DNA from: Solen grandis
Taxonomy: Eukaryota > Mollusca > Bivalvia > Adapedonta > Solenidae
Length of the DNA: 64,000 nt
NCBI GenBank assembly: GCA_021229015.1
Contig: CM037789.1
Coordinates: 32,283,856 to 32,347,855, forward strand
Direction of reading: 5' to 3'
In this document: positions 1 through 13,395 of the stretch, in pieces
Layout of the letters: each line of letters begins with the position of its first letter
How positions within the stretch are numbered: position 1 is the first letter of the stretch
The notes under the pieces: model-generated
Told to the model about the DNA's origin: nothing
What the model saw: the letters and a program-made list of their open reading frames with translations, nothing else
Databases searched by the model: none
Made by a program: the position numbers and the translations under genes

Positions 1-1734
1 AAAATCTCCGGCTGGATTTCGGGTAAAAAATTTTTTTTCCGACCACTTTGGGGCCACCTTTCCCGATAAAATGTTTTTTAATGCTTTCTTCTGTAATCCC
101 CGGTTTAAACCGCCCATAAAACGTTTTTCTTTTTCTTTACATGTAAAATAAATCTCAAAGTTGGTGCATTGTTTGCACTTGTCTGTCCGGATGGGAAACG
201 GGGCGATTGATTTACGGAAATTGGAATCTAACCTTTCTTTTGGGTTATTTTTTGTCCGCTTCGCTGTATGGATTCGTGGTCGGAGCACCTTTCGATCTAA
301 AAAAAACGAGGCCCCTTCCCGTAAAAAGTTAATAATTGTCACTTCCGGGGGTGCTTTAGAACCGGGGGTTCGGTGATTGGGTTTTGATTGACCTTTTCCA
401 AAATTTTCAAAAAATACTGAATGTAAGGTTGGTTCTTCTGGGTTTTCCGAGAATCAATTCCGCAACAGTCAACCCCAAAACTAATAAGCAGCTAAAATTA
501 CTAAGTCTCCCAAATTTATCTGGACCCCACTGCCTTAAAAATCAAAAACAATAAAAAAAATTAAATTCTATAGTTAACTTTTAAATATAACTAATCTAAA
601 CAGTGTATTAAAAAATTAAAAAAAGCTATATTTAAGGGGCCGTACAGCAGCCATAAGTAGCCCCTTTCATATGTGACCATGACTGTATTTAAAAACTAAG
701 TTTTTTGAAAATTATGGAAATAAACAATGTGCAAAAAATAAGAGCATTCAAAAATTTAATTTTTCCTTCTAATATAAAATTTTTAAAAAATTCAAAATTT
801 TCATAAAAAAAGATCTGTCCTTTCAATACAAACTTTAAGAAGTTGTATAACTCCAAAATTTCCCTAGCAATAAAAAAAATTAGAAAAAAAAAATAATACT
901 AAATGCACTGCAATAACGTGGATGTAAAACGGATGAGTCTATAACCTGATTGGATATAACGTGGTTCGAGGATCCCCTTTAAAAAATTAATTTTAATAGC
1001 CAAATGACCTCGATGTCTCGAGGGAGTTCAATATTTAAAAATTTAGAAACGCAAAAAGCGCGCAAACCCCAAAAATAAAGCCAATAACAAAAACAGGCGT
1101 TTAGAAAATGAAGGAAAATACGACACTTGCATAAATCATTTTTAAAAACAGAGAAAGAAATTTTAAAATTACAGAGCGGGGGGGGCCAAATTTTTATCCA
1201 ATTTGCGGGTGCGAAAAAAAAAAAGGCCTCCTTATACCCTTTTGACAAAAAAAACCCCAAAAATTCAGTTGATAGGAGATTTCCCAAGAAACACGGGGAT
1301 TCCTATTGAGATCAAATAAAAAATTCAGACCCTCCTAAAGTCAAACAGTTTTTCCCCTTTTTGACCATTAATTATATAAACATAGATCTTTTTTAATCGT
1401 AACGAAATTTTGCAAATGAAATTTTCCCCAAAAGAAAGGGTTAAACAAAAACCCGGTCGTTTGTAGGGGTGCGGAAGCAGGCATGCTTTGTCGATACCCA
1501 AAGCGCTTGATTATACATGTGAAAAAATATTTTATTATTGGGGAATTAATTTTTAAAATTATAAAAAACCTCATCTGCTCATTTATTTTGTCTAAATGAT
1601 TGAAATACTGTTGAGGGCGTTTAAACCAACTAACAAACGTCGCGTGGTTAAGTTCCCAGTCCCTTCGAGCAATTGAATTTGTTTTAATCAAAAGTTGTCA
1701 TGATCGAATTTCCACCCCTCAAATGATCCGAGCT
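1..1734. other. Left flank, low-quality AT-rich sequence without a gene
   Basis: The stretch is rich in long A, T, G and C runs of the kind seen in poorly corrected long reads. Open frames here are short, unsupported by splice sites and look accidental. Apart from a SINE tail near 1,583-1,640 I see nothing recognisable. I could not align it to the sequence beyond the outer end of the right arm, so it lies outside the inverted duplication or is too corrupted to match. Confidence 0.5.
1583..1640 (+). repeat. SINE 3' tail fragment
   Basis: The order 'gtctaaatgattgaaat', 'ctgttgagggcg' and 'tttaaaccaac' matches the 3' ends of the SINE-like copies at 37,138-37,345 and 41,925-42,125 (variants of 'gtctccaaatga...aaat...cgttaaac'). 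Only the tail is present. Confidence 0.45.
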
Positions 1735-2899
1735 TGTTCTGTTGGTTCCAATTATTTGCGCCCCAACAAAATATTGAAGATGACGTCCCCGGGGGAAGTC
1801 TCTTGTGGTTGGTGTGGTGTGTGTGTTGGGTGGTGTGTTTTTTATCGGGGGGCTCCCCCGGGGTTGTTTCAACTTTGTTTGAATTAAAAGGAGAAAAAAG
1901 CTTAAATCTTTTTTATTATATTGTATGAAAAAAAACAGTTTCATTTTTTTTATTGGGTATCGTGATTCCTTTGTGGGGGAAAAAAAACAGTTTTTTACAC
2001 TGTGTTTTAAAATTTTCGATTTGTCTCGTTTTAAAACCCTGAAAAAACCCAAGACACTGAAAACGAAGTAATTTACAAAAAGAAAAGTTAGGGCGGGCGA
2101 AAAAAATATTGGCGTATTTTTTTTTCCATTTTTTTTCAAAAAGAATTCAAAAAAATATGCTTTATCAGAATTTTTCCCAAAAACCTATGAATTGAATGTT
2201 ACTCTGTTTTCATTTGGGTATCGTAAATTTTTTTATTTTGCATAGCTTCTGTTGGGCCAAAAATTAGAATGACTTCTAAATTTACCGAATACCAATTTTT
2301 TTTTGCAAATTTTTTAATTTTTTAAAAAATAGTATTTTATTAGTTTTTTTAAAAAGTTTTACTCTTCCGGGGTCTTACCCCCACCTTTTCGAAGTACCCA
2401 CTACACTTTCAAAAAAAAAGTTATTTTCCCGTTTCCCCTTTCCTCATGGTCGACTTCAAAGGGAAAACGCCGCGGTCATGCAATAATTGGGGAAAAAAAA
2501 CCCAAAGTAGTTTAAAAGGCGGCGTGTTGTTATCCCCTCTTACCATCTAAAAGGGGGGGGGGGGGGGGGTGTTGAACGAAAAACGGAAAAACGACCTTGG
2601 CGATTCCGGTGTACATTGGAAATTTTGTAAAAAATCAGTTTTTTTGTTTTTGAACGTGTTTTTGTTTTAAGTTAAACGTCAACGTGGTCCTTAAAAAGTT
2701 ATTGTTTCTTGGTCTAGTGTCATTGAGCCTGTGTACTTGGCCATATGAGGGTTTTGTCACTTCAGTCTATTGTCATTGGTGCCCTATGGGTTGGTGTCAA
2801 TTGACGTCAATTTAATTTGGTCCTATGAGGTTTGGTGTGGTTCTGGTGTACTTGGGATTTCTTGGCCCCCCCCGTGTTGCTTTTGGGGCCGGGGATTTG

Positions 2900-3905
2900 A
2901 GTCGGTGCCACTTAGAAACACTTAGCACTCTTTGCTTGGTCCAGGTGGATTGAGGCCTGGTGCTAGGTATCTCTTGGCCCCTGTGTAGCTACTGCCAGTT
3001 AACTTGAGGCCCGCTGCTATTGGTATTCTTGGCCCCCGTGTGCTTGGGACCAGGTTCACTTGAGGCCCCCGTGTATTGGTACTTTTGGGCCCCCCGTTTC
3101 GCTTGGTCCAGGGACCCATTTGGGCCCCTTCCCCTTTTGTATCTCTTGGCCCTCATGTTTTCTTAGTGCCGGTTCCATTCGGGGCCGGGGGCCATTGGTA
3201 TCTCGGCCCCCCCTGTCGCTTGGTCCCCGGTTTTCCCCTTGGGGCCCGGGGTAATTGGTTCTTTGGCCCTCTTCGCTTGGTACCAGGTACCCATTGAGGC
3301 CTGGTGCAATTTGGTATTCTTGGTCCCTCATGTCGCTTTAGTGCCAGGTTCCACTTGAGGGCCTGGTGCCACTTGTATCTCTTTGTCTCTCATGTCGCTT
3401 GGTGCCAGGTCCTTGAGGCCTGGTGCCACTTTAAAATTTTTTTTGGGGCCCCTCGCGTCCTTGGTGCCAGTTACCACTTCGGGCCTGGTGCTACTTGGTT
3501 TCTTTTGGGGCCCCCTTGTGTTGCTTGGTCCCAAAGGTACCCATTGAGGCCTGGTACCTTGGAAATCTCTTGGTCCCTCATGCGTTTTGTCCAGGTTCCA
3601 TTGAGGCCTGGTGCCATTGTATCTCTTTGCCCTCATGCCGCTTGGTGCCAGTTCCCCCTTAGGGCCCTGGTGCTACTTGGTATCTCTTGGCCCCTTTTGT
3701 CGCTTGGTACCAGTTACCAATTCGGGCCCTGGTGTACTTGGTATCTTTGGCCCCCTCGTGTTGCTTGTACCGGGGACCCTTGAGGCCTGGTACCACTTGG
3801 TATCTCTTGGCCCTCGTGTCGCTTGGTACCAGTTACCACTTGGGGCCCTGGTGCAACTTGGTATCTCTCAAATGTGTCGCTTAACGCCGGTGCCATTTGG
3901 TGCCG
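2900..3905. repeat. 61-bp tandem array, left-arm copy (degraded)
   Basis: This is the reverse complement of the clean array at 60,839-61,440, recognisable from repeated 'ggcctggtgccac', 'ttggtatctcttggcc' and 'gtcgcttggtaccag' blocks. It is longer than the right-arm copy but full of single-base losses and G/C run changes. Open frames on both strands come from the absence of stop codons in the unit, not from a gene. Confidence 0.8.
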
Positions 3906-4317
3906 GATTGTTGTTAAAAAAATTCAGGTAATAAAGGACGGCTTGTGTTTCTTTACAAAAGGTATCTGTATATTTTTATTTCTTACCAACGAAAGGTGTT
4001 CGTTATTTATGAAATGACCAGGGGTTGTTAAATTGACTACGATAAGGCTTGGAAATAGTCAAGCGGTGGCGAATAGTCCTACTCTCAGACAATCCACTGC
4101 TTGTTTTCATTCGTTGTGTCGATATTACTTCATTCGGGAGTAAGTGGGTTTACTATTAAGAAATAGGAGGGTTTTGTGAATTTTAGAAGTTTTTAAAATT
4201 ACATATTTTATTATTATTATTATTATTTTATATATCTTCCTAGCCAGCCAAATATTTCCCGTGTTATTTGCAGTTATATTTACTTTTAAAATTTTTTGAA
4301 AAGATTTGGCTCCCCCG

Positions 4318-4470
4318 GGCAAATTCCAATCCTGCAATACACGTCCTTTATATGCTGGCGCCAAGCAGGGAGCTATAACAGTATCATTTGTTTTAGTTTT
4401 GGTATGTCGGGGGCCGGGATCGAACCCCGACCTCCCACTCCGAGATGCTTGGGAACCCAATTTGAAACAC
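4318..4470 (-). repeat. tRNA-derived SINE, left-arm copy
   Basis: On the reverse strand it has a pol III B-box-like 'gggttcgatcccggc' followed by 'gacataccaaaac' and 'tagctccctgcttggcgcc...catataaag', the same order as in the cleaner copy at 60,235-60,390. Homopolymer errors are frequent. Confidence 0.65.
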
Positions 4471-5293
4471 CGTTAAATTTTTGGAAAATTATTTTCAAAG
4501 TTTTTTCACTGTTGCGAAGACTTTTATCGAAAAGTTTTGGGTTTTTTCTAGACTTAAAACAGGTACCATATTTTTGTTTACACTATATGTAATTTTATCC
4601 AATAAATGGTATTTAAAAATTATAAAATTTTTTAAATTTAAAATGAAAAGCTAATATCTATTTTCTTTTTCTGAGGATATACGTGTATATAAATAATGGC
4701 CGAGAGAGGGGTGGAAGAAATGCATATTAGGTAGCACAATCTTAATGAATGATTTGAGACAATTGATCTTTTATTTCATATTGACCAAAAAACCTCCGAA
4801 ATCTTTGACTGTTGATTGTCCGCGGAACATTTGGCCCCGAACGAAATCTCAATGTTGAATTCATCAAAGTCCCGGAGCAAAAGGGTTCTTTCTAATGTCG
4901 GTATATATTAGATCTATCTGAAATTCTTTTTGAAAGCTGAAATTTTAACCAAAACGAGGTTAAGTGGTTAAATTACCCTTTGTCTCACTTTTGTCACGTA
5001 GGTTGCGGGGGGCCTTGATGTCGGCGGTTAAAAATCAGTGCCACGGTGGACTCAATAAGAAAAGATGAATAAAAATATTTCGACACAAAAAAAACAACAA
5101 CAAAAAAAAAATATGGAAAAAATATAAAATTAATGAGTCACAATAAAAAAAGTGCACCGCTTGCGGATGCCGGCGCTAATCTGTTAAGTTTTTTTTTTCC
5201 TCTTTTTTTAAAGGGGGGGGGGGGGATTAAATCAGGTCAAAATGGACCAAAAGTTATGGTATTTATGAGAAAGTCCAAGGTTTTGTTTTTTCA

Positions 5294-5309
5294 CGACGAC
5301 GACGACGAC
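5294..5309. repeat. (GAC)n microsatellite
   Basis: Five GAC units here against four in the right-arm counterpart near 59,413, a length difference between the arms. Confidence 0.8.
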
Positions 5310-5968
5310 ACCACAGTGATGAAGATATTGTTTTTCTTTGAATAACAGGCGAGTTTAAGGCAAAGTTTTAATAATTGTGTTTATGGCGTTTTTAAATATT
5401 AGACTTTTCAACTCAATTGTACGCACGTGCGCAAGTGCATACGCCCAGGTACGCCATTGGCAAGGAATGCGTGCGCACGGCATACTACTAAAAGAGTTTT
5501 GTATACTATGGACAAGTTATTGCATATTTATTGATAAGTTGAGCGGGTATATTTTCTTCTTCTGTTGGCCGAACCATTTACAAATGTTATGGAACCCTGG
5601 AGTGAAATTAAGTTTTAGTATTAAATTTGTTACGGTTAACTTAATATACGTTGTCATTATACAATTTTATTAATAACGTATTTTTTATTAGTTTTTGGAA
5701 AAAATCCGTAATGGCGGGAGATGTTTTTCACTGGCGGATTCAATTGCGGTGTGGGGGAGGGGGGGAGCATAATTTACCATACATAAATTTAAAACATTGA
5801 CCCCCCAAAAAACTCACAAGATGCGCTTTTTAACTGCTTCAAATTAAATTTAAAAAAAAAAAAAGTTCCCCTGCTCCAAAATCCAAACGGAACTACACCC
5901 TTCTCAATCTCCGGGAAAAGCGCAAGCCATTTGCATTGTCACTGCCTACATTTTTTTTCAGTATTACG

Positions 5969-5990
5969 CCCCCCCCCCCCCCCCCCCCCC
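5969..5990. repeat. Poly-C run of 22
   Basis: A run of C sits just before the 24-bp array; the right arm has a shorter G run near 58,720. Length at such a run is unreliable. Confidence 0.8.
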
Positions 5991-6027
5991 ACGAACTCTG
6001 GATCTGGCGCTGAAGTACACTATAAGC

Positions 6028-6362
6028 TGAGGATGTCGGTTGTAAACTTATGTTAGGATGTCGGTGTAAACTTATGTTAGGATGTCGGTGTAAACTTATG
6101 TTAGGATGTCGGTGTAAACTATGTTAGGATGTCGGTGTAAACTTATGTTAGGATGTCGGTGTAAACTTATGTTAGGATGTCGGTGTAAACTTATGTTAGG
6201 ATGTCGGTGTAAATTATGTTAGGATGTCGGTGTAAACTTATGTTAGGATGTCGGTGTAAACTTATGTTAGGATTTCGGTGTAAACTTATGTTAGGATGTC
6301 GGTGTAAACTATGTTAGGATGTCGGTGTAAACTTATGTTAGGATGTCGGTGTAAACTTATGT
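6028..6362 (+). repeat. 24-bp tandem array
   Basis: About 14 head-to-tail copies of 'ggatgtcggtgtaaactta' plus 'tgtta', total unit 24 bp, with occasional 1-base losses. The right-arm counterpart (58,520-58,690) is shorter and strongly eroded. Confidence 0.92.
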
Positions 6363-9300
6363 CTTATTTAAGATATTTACTCAATGATAGGTGATGTTTA
6401 TTGATCGATACTCCACATACGCACGCACAACAAAGGTAAAGTAAATTGCATATAATTGGCAAAAATGCTATTTGTAACTTATAACTTGTAATTCATTATT
6501 TAAAACACCATTTATAACTTATTTTATAACTTATAAATTAAAACGTACCATTCATTTTTATTATTCATAAACAATTATGAGTACAGAGCTGGTCCCATCG
6601 CATCTATTCTGTTTACATTAACACAAAGTGATCGTCATTTACAATTTCAAATTTGTGAATAATTCAAAAGAAATTACCTTTCCAAAAGCGTTTCCCCGTT
6701 TGCAGCCATTGCTTCGTCATGTTCACTGGGTAAATTTTGAGTGAGATACATGTTTGCAAAAATATAATTTCGTGATTTCTTCCCGATAATATAGTATCGC
6801 CATACAGTTAGGTTAGCTATAGTATCTAAACTTAAAAAAGGAATATTATGTTTTAAAATTATGATAAAAGAGCAATATAAGCGTCAAGTATATAATAAAA
6901 TACTTTAAAAGTAATATATATAATTAAGTTCTTTCTTATTAACATACAATATGTCCTTTTTAATCTTTACGTTTATTAAAACATAAAGTTACCAAATATA
7001 TTTTTATAAAATATAATTAAGATATCTGCATTTTTCAAAGATATAGCTTATACATATTAAAGGTGAGTAAAATTATAAAATTAGATATTATTTTATAAAA
7101 GGTCATTTTAAATATCGCCTATCAAGATACGTTACTCTACAGTATACATTTTAGCTGTATTGTTACATATTAGGGGCGGGGTCATTTTAAGCTTCCGTAG
7201 TTTTAAATAATTACCAATAAAAAATAAGTTATAAACATCAATTAATAAATTATAAGAAATAAATGATATGTACTAAATATCAAATGATAGATGATAAATA
7301 TTCCTCAGATACCTGTAACAGATATAGTTCAGTGGGTTATACAGAGTTATCTCCTTTTATGAAATTCGCCATTTGCATAAAAACGCACGAGGAGCAACTA
7401 TGAAATTACAACAAATAAACATTGGTACCTAAAATCATCGCTTGGTGATTTTAAACTGTTTAAAAATGTGTTTCATAAGTCCTCTGCGTTCCAAATAGTA
7501 AGTATTCTTTGTGAATTAACCTATTTCAGTAAGTTAAACTTGGTTTATTCAGGGAACTCGACAGTTTCGGGTCATCAACATTTCCGGGTCAAATCGAGGT
7601 TAAAATAGACCTTATTCTAATCGGTCAACTTGCGAACAGTCATTCATTTAAGTATACTGTCAGTATACCTAATCTCATCGCCACTTTCTCATTGAATCCG
7701 GGTAACGTTTTCTTAATATCGAAACGCTTGAGTGCACCGCTCACTGATCAATCCAGGGTCTCGTACTACATCGCGAGGATGAGAAACTAGGCTAAGTGCA
7801 TATACTTATATTAGCATTTAGCCTGGTTTTGCTCACACCCCTAGAATTAGAGACCCTGCTGATACAGTGCAATCACAACATTGTTCCTGACGTTGTAAAT
7901 TGAAAGTTGAAAGGCGATCACAGAGAAAAGTGCATATTATTTTGAAGTTAAAATACCACTTATTTATAACAAAAAAAAGCAAGCCATGCTGAACTTAGCT
8001 TTCTTTGTTAGGAACCACCTGATGATAAGACCTATTCTCAATCAATGATCAATGATCCGCTCGGCGCGACATGAAATTTTGGTAGGGGATAATGCCAAAT
8101 CGAAAGTAGAAAGATAGCACAAATTATGGGTACACATATGTGGACTAATCTCGGCACATATGTATTTAGCTTGCCGCAGTTGATATTATTTTTTAAAAAT
8201 TTAGACTGTTTAATTACCTTGACTGCAACTAGATGTAGCTGCTCCCTTTCAACGAAATATAACTGTAGGCCGTATTTTCACGAAGCATCAGACATTTTTA
8301 GGGGATAGCTCAAACATAGGTTACTCATGTATTTCGTGCACTACATGCCATGCTATAAATGGTGGTGGTGGGGGGGGGGGGGGTCTGGCAATCAGCAGCG
8401 TATATTGTTTCCAAAACTTACAGTTTAATTATCTCAGTTATAAGTTAAGTGTAAAATCACAGAAATATTGACACTATGTAAGACCGCTTTAGATATCCTT
8501 TCAAGATAAAAATAAAAAAAAAATGTGATTTTGTAAAATTAATGGAGGAAACAAAAATTCTGATAAAGTGACATCACAAAGCAAATTAGTATTAACAAAT
8601 TTTTCATGTAGGATTGGAAACATTTTTCCAGCTAATAGTCTGCTGGTGCCTTTTAGAGACTGTCAAAAGTAGAGCTAAGAACCATGAGTTGGAATTGTAC
8701 CATGGTATACCGTGTTTTTTAGGAAAATATCACAATATACTGTGCAAAATATTCCGAGACAATACGCCACATAACAATCACATCAATGTTTTGACAGATT
8801 GCAGGAACCAGATGAAACAAATTGACAAAAATGCATTCATGAAATATTTTGGGGAGTAAATTATTAATAGCACTAAAAGTAATATCTTTTTTGTTTAAAA
8901 CAGACTATGCCTATACTCTTATTACTTCTAACTCTTGACAACTGTATTTTCCACATATTTGTTGATCTGCCAATGACTTAGTCAAAACTTGCGTAAACAG
9001 GAGTTCCGGAAATGTATGTCTGCGCAAACACATATGGGCATGAAAACATGACTCGATGATAGTTAATACGTTGATGTCTGGGCAGCATCAGAGGCTGATT
9101 CAAAATTCTACTAGTATTGAATACACTAAATTTTGAACTAAACTATTTATGGCAAACAGGAAATAATGTTAAGTACTTCACTTTTGTTTTAATTGATATA
9201 CAGTGGTCACGCGATTCCTCAATGTGGCGATTCATTGAATACCGGCAATGACTCGAGCTACATGCCTGGTCCTTTGTTTTAGCCCTTCTTATTCTATATA

Positions 9301-10560
9301 AATTTATGGGCGATTCTTCAAACATGCGATTTGGGATTCCTCGAGCTCCGTCCTTGGTCCCTAGATAGTATATCCTATATAATTTCTATGCAATTCCTTC
9401 GAAGTAGATATCAAAATTTGTCTGTATCTCCTTGACAACCATACTCCGCCCCTATGACCATGTGTCCCAATTAACACCTTGGTCGAAATGATTTTGTATT
9501 TGTTTTCACACATCGTCAAACCTCCATAGAGTATATATAGGTGAATCGTTATATCAATGTATTTTCGCATTTACTGATCATGTAACAAACTGTGACGAGT
9601 CTGCATGATTAATCATTTGTCATTTCAGGAGCCGATATTGTTTGTTTCTGTGTTGTTCTTTTTCTATGTAATTATTAATTTGGAGAATCACGGCATAATG
9701 TTCAGTGTTACAAGAATGTAAAAAATATGCAACGCCGCCATATACACAAACTCAAACAAAGGGTTTCAATCAAATTATCGGTAAATAAAGAACTTATTTC
9801 TGACTTAATTCTCACAATGAAAGCTATGATTGTGTTTATTTTGTAATGGTTAAACATATTCTGTTTTAAAAGTACTATTAAAGATTAAACGTAAAAAAAT
9901 ATAATTAATGAAAAGACAACGTTAATGTATCGACAAATATAAATGTATTGAATTTTGACATTCAAATAATTCCTCGAAACCGGCGATTCTTTGAGTTTTT
10001 TTGAAGAACCTGTCCGACTTCGAGGAATTGTATTGTTGTCAATTTAACCACAGTTAAACAGCGAGGAACATGTGGTTAAATACACAACAAAACACAGACA
10101 TTGATAATTTTTATTCTAACCTGATATCCGTTGTTTTCATCCGCACTATTTTCTTGAAACAAGGAATCTAATTAAATTACTTCTATATTTGGTTCTTCCA
10201 AAATAAACAATTGATGACAATAAATAAATAAATACACATTGATTTTATATGTGTTGATTACATTCTTTACTTACACATTTTAATTATTTTAACCTTTGTT
10301 TTATATTCTAATATCTAACTGTCCAATATAATTCGCAGAATATACATCAGTTGTTATCTTGGTTCTGTAAATTACATAATTTTTTTACATCATCAATGTG
10401 AGCGCATGTTTTTTTTAGCAAATAAATACAAGTATTTTTTTTCCTTCTTTCTATATCTATAGAGAGAAAGATGTTGGTTGTGTTAGTATTATATATATTT
10501 ATACCTCCCTGAAAATGTTGTGCAGATTTGTCAGTTTAGTCTTTCTGTGCCTCAGTTTTT
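6363..10560. other. AT-rich single-copy stretch of the left arm, no gene seen
   Basis: The sequence is well conserved with the right arm (54,425-58,500) but holds no convincing exon. Short open frames at 8,126, 8,614, 9,143 and 9,361 occur in both arms only because the DNA itself is duplicated. A recurring 'attcctcga / tcgaggaat' motif appears near 9,205-9,345 and 9,965-10,030. A G run lies near 8,365-8,383. Confidence 0.55.
7752..7862. repeat. Imperfect ~110-bp inverted repeat
   Basis: 'cagggtctc...aggctaagtgc' is followed about 45 bases later by 'gcatttagcct...gagaccctg', so the ends pair and the middle pairs partly. The right-arm copy lies at about 57,168-57,285. It could be a small foldback element or chance. 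Confidence 0.5.
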
Positions 10561-11150
10561 AGCTTGACTATTCAAAGAATAGGATGAGCTATTCCAGTCA
10601 CCCCGGCGTCAGCGTCCATGTCGGTGGGTGCGTCTCATGAAATGTTAAACATTGCCATCATCTTCACTATTACTCAATGGATGTACATAACTCTAGTTAA
10701 TTTTATCAGACAAAATTTGTTTTAAGTTGGCAGGGATGATCCTTGGGTGAAGCTACACAAAAGTTGCTGATATGAATCCGATCCATAAAAAAACATGGCC
10801 GCCAGGGACGGGGCTAATTTGCTTTGTATGTATATAGTGAATTTTTTAAACGACATCTCCTCTCAACCGCTGGACAGAATTTGATTAAATTTGGCAGGGA
10901 TGACCATTTGGTGAAGCCTCACAAAAGTTGCTAAAATTATTCCGATTGGTTAAAAAGTATGGCCGCCGTGAGAGGGTCTAATTTGCCTTGTATGTGTATA
11001 GTGAAATCTCTAAAAGACATCTCCTCTGAAACCGCTGAACAGAATTTGATTAATTTTGACAGGGATGATCCTTGGGTGAAACTTCACAAATGTTGCTAAA
11101 ATGATTCCGATCTATAAAAAAATATTGCTGCAAGGGGCAGGATTTATTTG

Positions 11151-11192
<42 letters not shown>

Positions 11193-11351
11193 AATATCCT
11201 CTGAAACTGCTAGACAGAATTTAATTAAACTTTGCAGGGATCATCTCCTTCAAAACTACTTGCCAGGTTTCAAAATGTGTTAATACAGACTGATGTTCCT
11301 TGGGTAACCTTATACCCAGGTGAGCAATACAGGGCCATAATTGCCCTCTTG
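10561..11351 (+). mobile_element. AGCT...CTCTTG element E1 with internal ~130-bp units
   Basis: It begins 'ttttt|agcttgactattc' and ends 'caggtgagcaatac...gccctcttg|tttac'. Internal units repeat 'gacagaatttgatta...gcagggatga...cttcacaaa.gttgctaaaat'. An AT microsatellite (about 11,154-11,190) sits inside. No coding capacity, so non-autonomous. The right-arm copy is at 53,784-54,424. Confidence 0.75.
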
Positions 11352-11517
11352 TTTACTTGAACCTTTGAGGTATTGCTCTGAAACTTTGATAGCCTGTATA
11401 TGATAATCACCTCTACTTATAAATGCCAAGAGTGCAATGCATAACTCTATCTTGGATTTTTACATAATTATGCTCCTTTTCTGACTTTATTAATTTTTTC
11501 GTAACAACTCACTTTTT

Positions 11518-13395
11518 AGCTCACCGTCGTCAACAATTGCTTGTGAACACTCCAGAGGCCAGTTTTGGCCCAATCTTCATGAAACTTGGTCAGGATATTT
11601 GTCTACATAATATCTCGAATGAGTTCGAAATTTGGTCATGTGGGGTCACAAACTAGGTCACCAGGTCAAATCTTAGAAAAACGTTGTGAACACTATAGAG
11701 GCCATAGTTTTGACCCAATATTAATAAAATTTGTTCAGGATATTTGTCTACATGATATCTCGGAAGAGTTCGAAATTGGGTCATGTGTGGTCAAAAGCTA
11801 GGTCAACAGGTCAAATCCTGGAAAAACCTTGTTAACACTCTACAGGCCACAGTTTTGGATCAATCTTCATGAATCTTGGTCAGGATGTTTGTCTACATGA
11901 TATCTCAGAGGAGTTCAAAATTGGGTCATGTGGGGTCAAAAACTAGGTCACCACTTTAAATCTTAGAAAAACCTTGTGAACACTCTACAGGCCACAGTTT
12001 TGGCCCAATCTTCATAAAACTTGGTCAGGATGTTTGTCTGCATGATATCTCGAATGAGTTCGAAATTTGGTCATGTGGGGTCAAAAACTAGGTCACCACT
12101 TCAAATCTTAGAAAAACCTTGTGAACACTCTACAGGCCACAGTTTTGGGACAATCTTCATAAAATTTGGTCAGGATGTTTGTCTAGATGATATCTGAAGA
12201 TTTAAATTGGGTCATGTGGGGTAAAAACTAGGTCACATCAAACTTAGAAAAACCTTGTGAACACTCTAAGGCCACAGTTTTGGCCCAATCTTCATGAAAC
12301 TTGGTCAGGATGTTTGTCTACATGATATCTCAGATGACTTTGAAATTTGGTCATGTGGGGTCAAAAACTAGGTCACCAGGGAAAATCTTAGAAAAACCTT
12401 GCGAACACTCTAGAGGCCACAGTTTAAGCCCAATCTTCATGAAAAATGGTCATGTTGTTTGTCTACATGATATCTTGGATGAGTTTAAAAATGGGTTATG
12501 TGGGGTTAAAACTAGATCACCAGGTCAAATCTTAGAAAAACGTTGTGAACACTCTAGAGGCCATAGTTTTGACCCAATCTTCATAAAATTTGTTCAGGAT
12601 ATTTGTCTACATGATATCTCGGAAGAGTTCGAAATTGGGTCATGTGTGGTCAAAAGCTAGGTCAACAGGTCAAATCCTGGAAAAACCTTGTTAACACTCT
12701 ACAGGCCACAGTTTTGGATCAATCTTCATGAAACTTGGTCAGGATATTTGTCTACATGATATCTCAGAGGAGTTCAAAATTGGGTCATGTGGGGTCAAAA
12801 ACTAGGTCACCACTTTAAATCTTAGAAAAACCTTGTGAACACTCTACAGGCCACAGTTTTGGGACAATCTTCATAAAATTTGGTCAGGATGTTTGTCACA
12901 TGATATCTCAAAGGAGTTTGAAAATTGGGTCATGTGGGGTCAAAAACTAGGTCACAGTCAAAATTTAGAAAAACCTTGTGAACACCTACAGGCCACAGTT
13001 TTGGCAATCTTCATAAATTGGTCAGGATGTTTGTCTTCATGATATCTCGATGAGTTTGAAATTGGGTCATGTGGGGTCAAAAACAAGGTCACCAATGACT
13101 AACTTAGAAAAACCTTGTGAACACTCTAGAGGCCACAATCTTCATAAAATTTAGTCAAAATGTTTGTCTACATGATATCTTGCATGAGTTTGAAAATGGG
13201 TCATGTGGGATCAAAAACTAGGTCACCAGGTTAAATCTTAGAAAAATCTTGTGAACACTCTAGAGGCCTACATTTTTGTCCCAGTCTTCATTAAACTTGA
13301 TATGAACTAAACTTTAGATGCCAGATTTTTTGTCATTATGCCTAACACAGCCATCTTACTCAGGTGAGCAACACAGAGCCATCTTGGCCCTCTTG
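11518..13395 (+). mobile_element. AGCT...CTCTTG element E2 with ~145-bp internal tandem units
   Basis: The head is 'tttttagctcaccgtcgtc' and the tail 'ctcaggtgagcaacacagagccatcttggccctcttg'. Between them lie about 12 copies of a ~145-bp unit marked by 'ggtcaggatgtttgtct', 'catgatatctc', 'gtcatgtggggtcaaaaac' and 'gaacactctagaggcca'. Open frames at 11,586 and 12,301 are translations of these units, not genes. The right-arm copy (50,279-53,620) is about 1.4 kb longer. Confidence 0.85.

Noticed and set aside
1684..2139. 151-codon frame on the - strand near the left end
   Set aside because: It lies in error-rich sequence with long homopolymers, and the mirrored clean sequence in the right arm does not keep the frame.
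3304..3783. 159-codon frame in the degraded 61-bp array
   Set aside because: The unit has no stop codons in several frames on either strand; other frames over the same bases are equally open.
9361..9570. 69-codon frame preserved in both arms (mirror at 55,436-55,645)
   Set aside because: Preservation follows from duplication of the whole region. There are no exon signals, and a single substitution difference says nothing about selection.
12301..12660. 119-codon frame repeating 'GHVGSKTRSPGQILEK'
   Set aside because: Translation of ~145-bp units in element E2; the same peptide appears wherever the unit is in frame, including the right arm.
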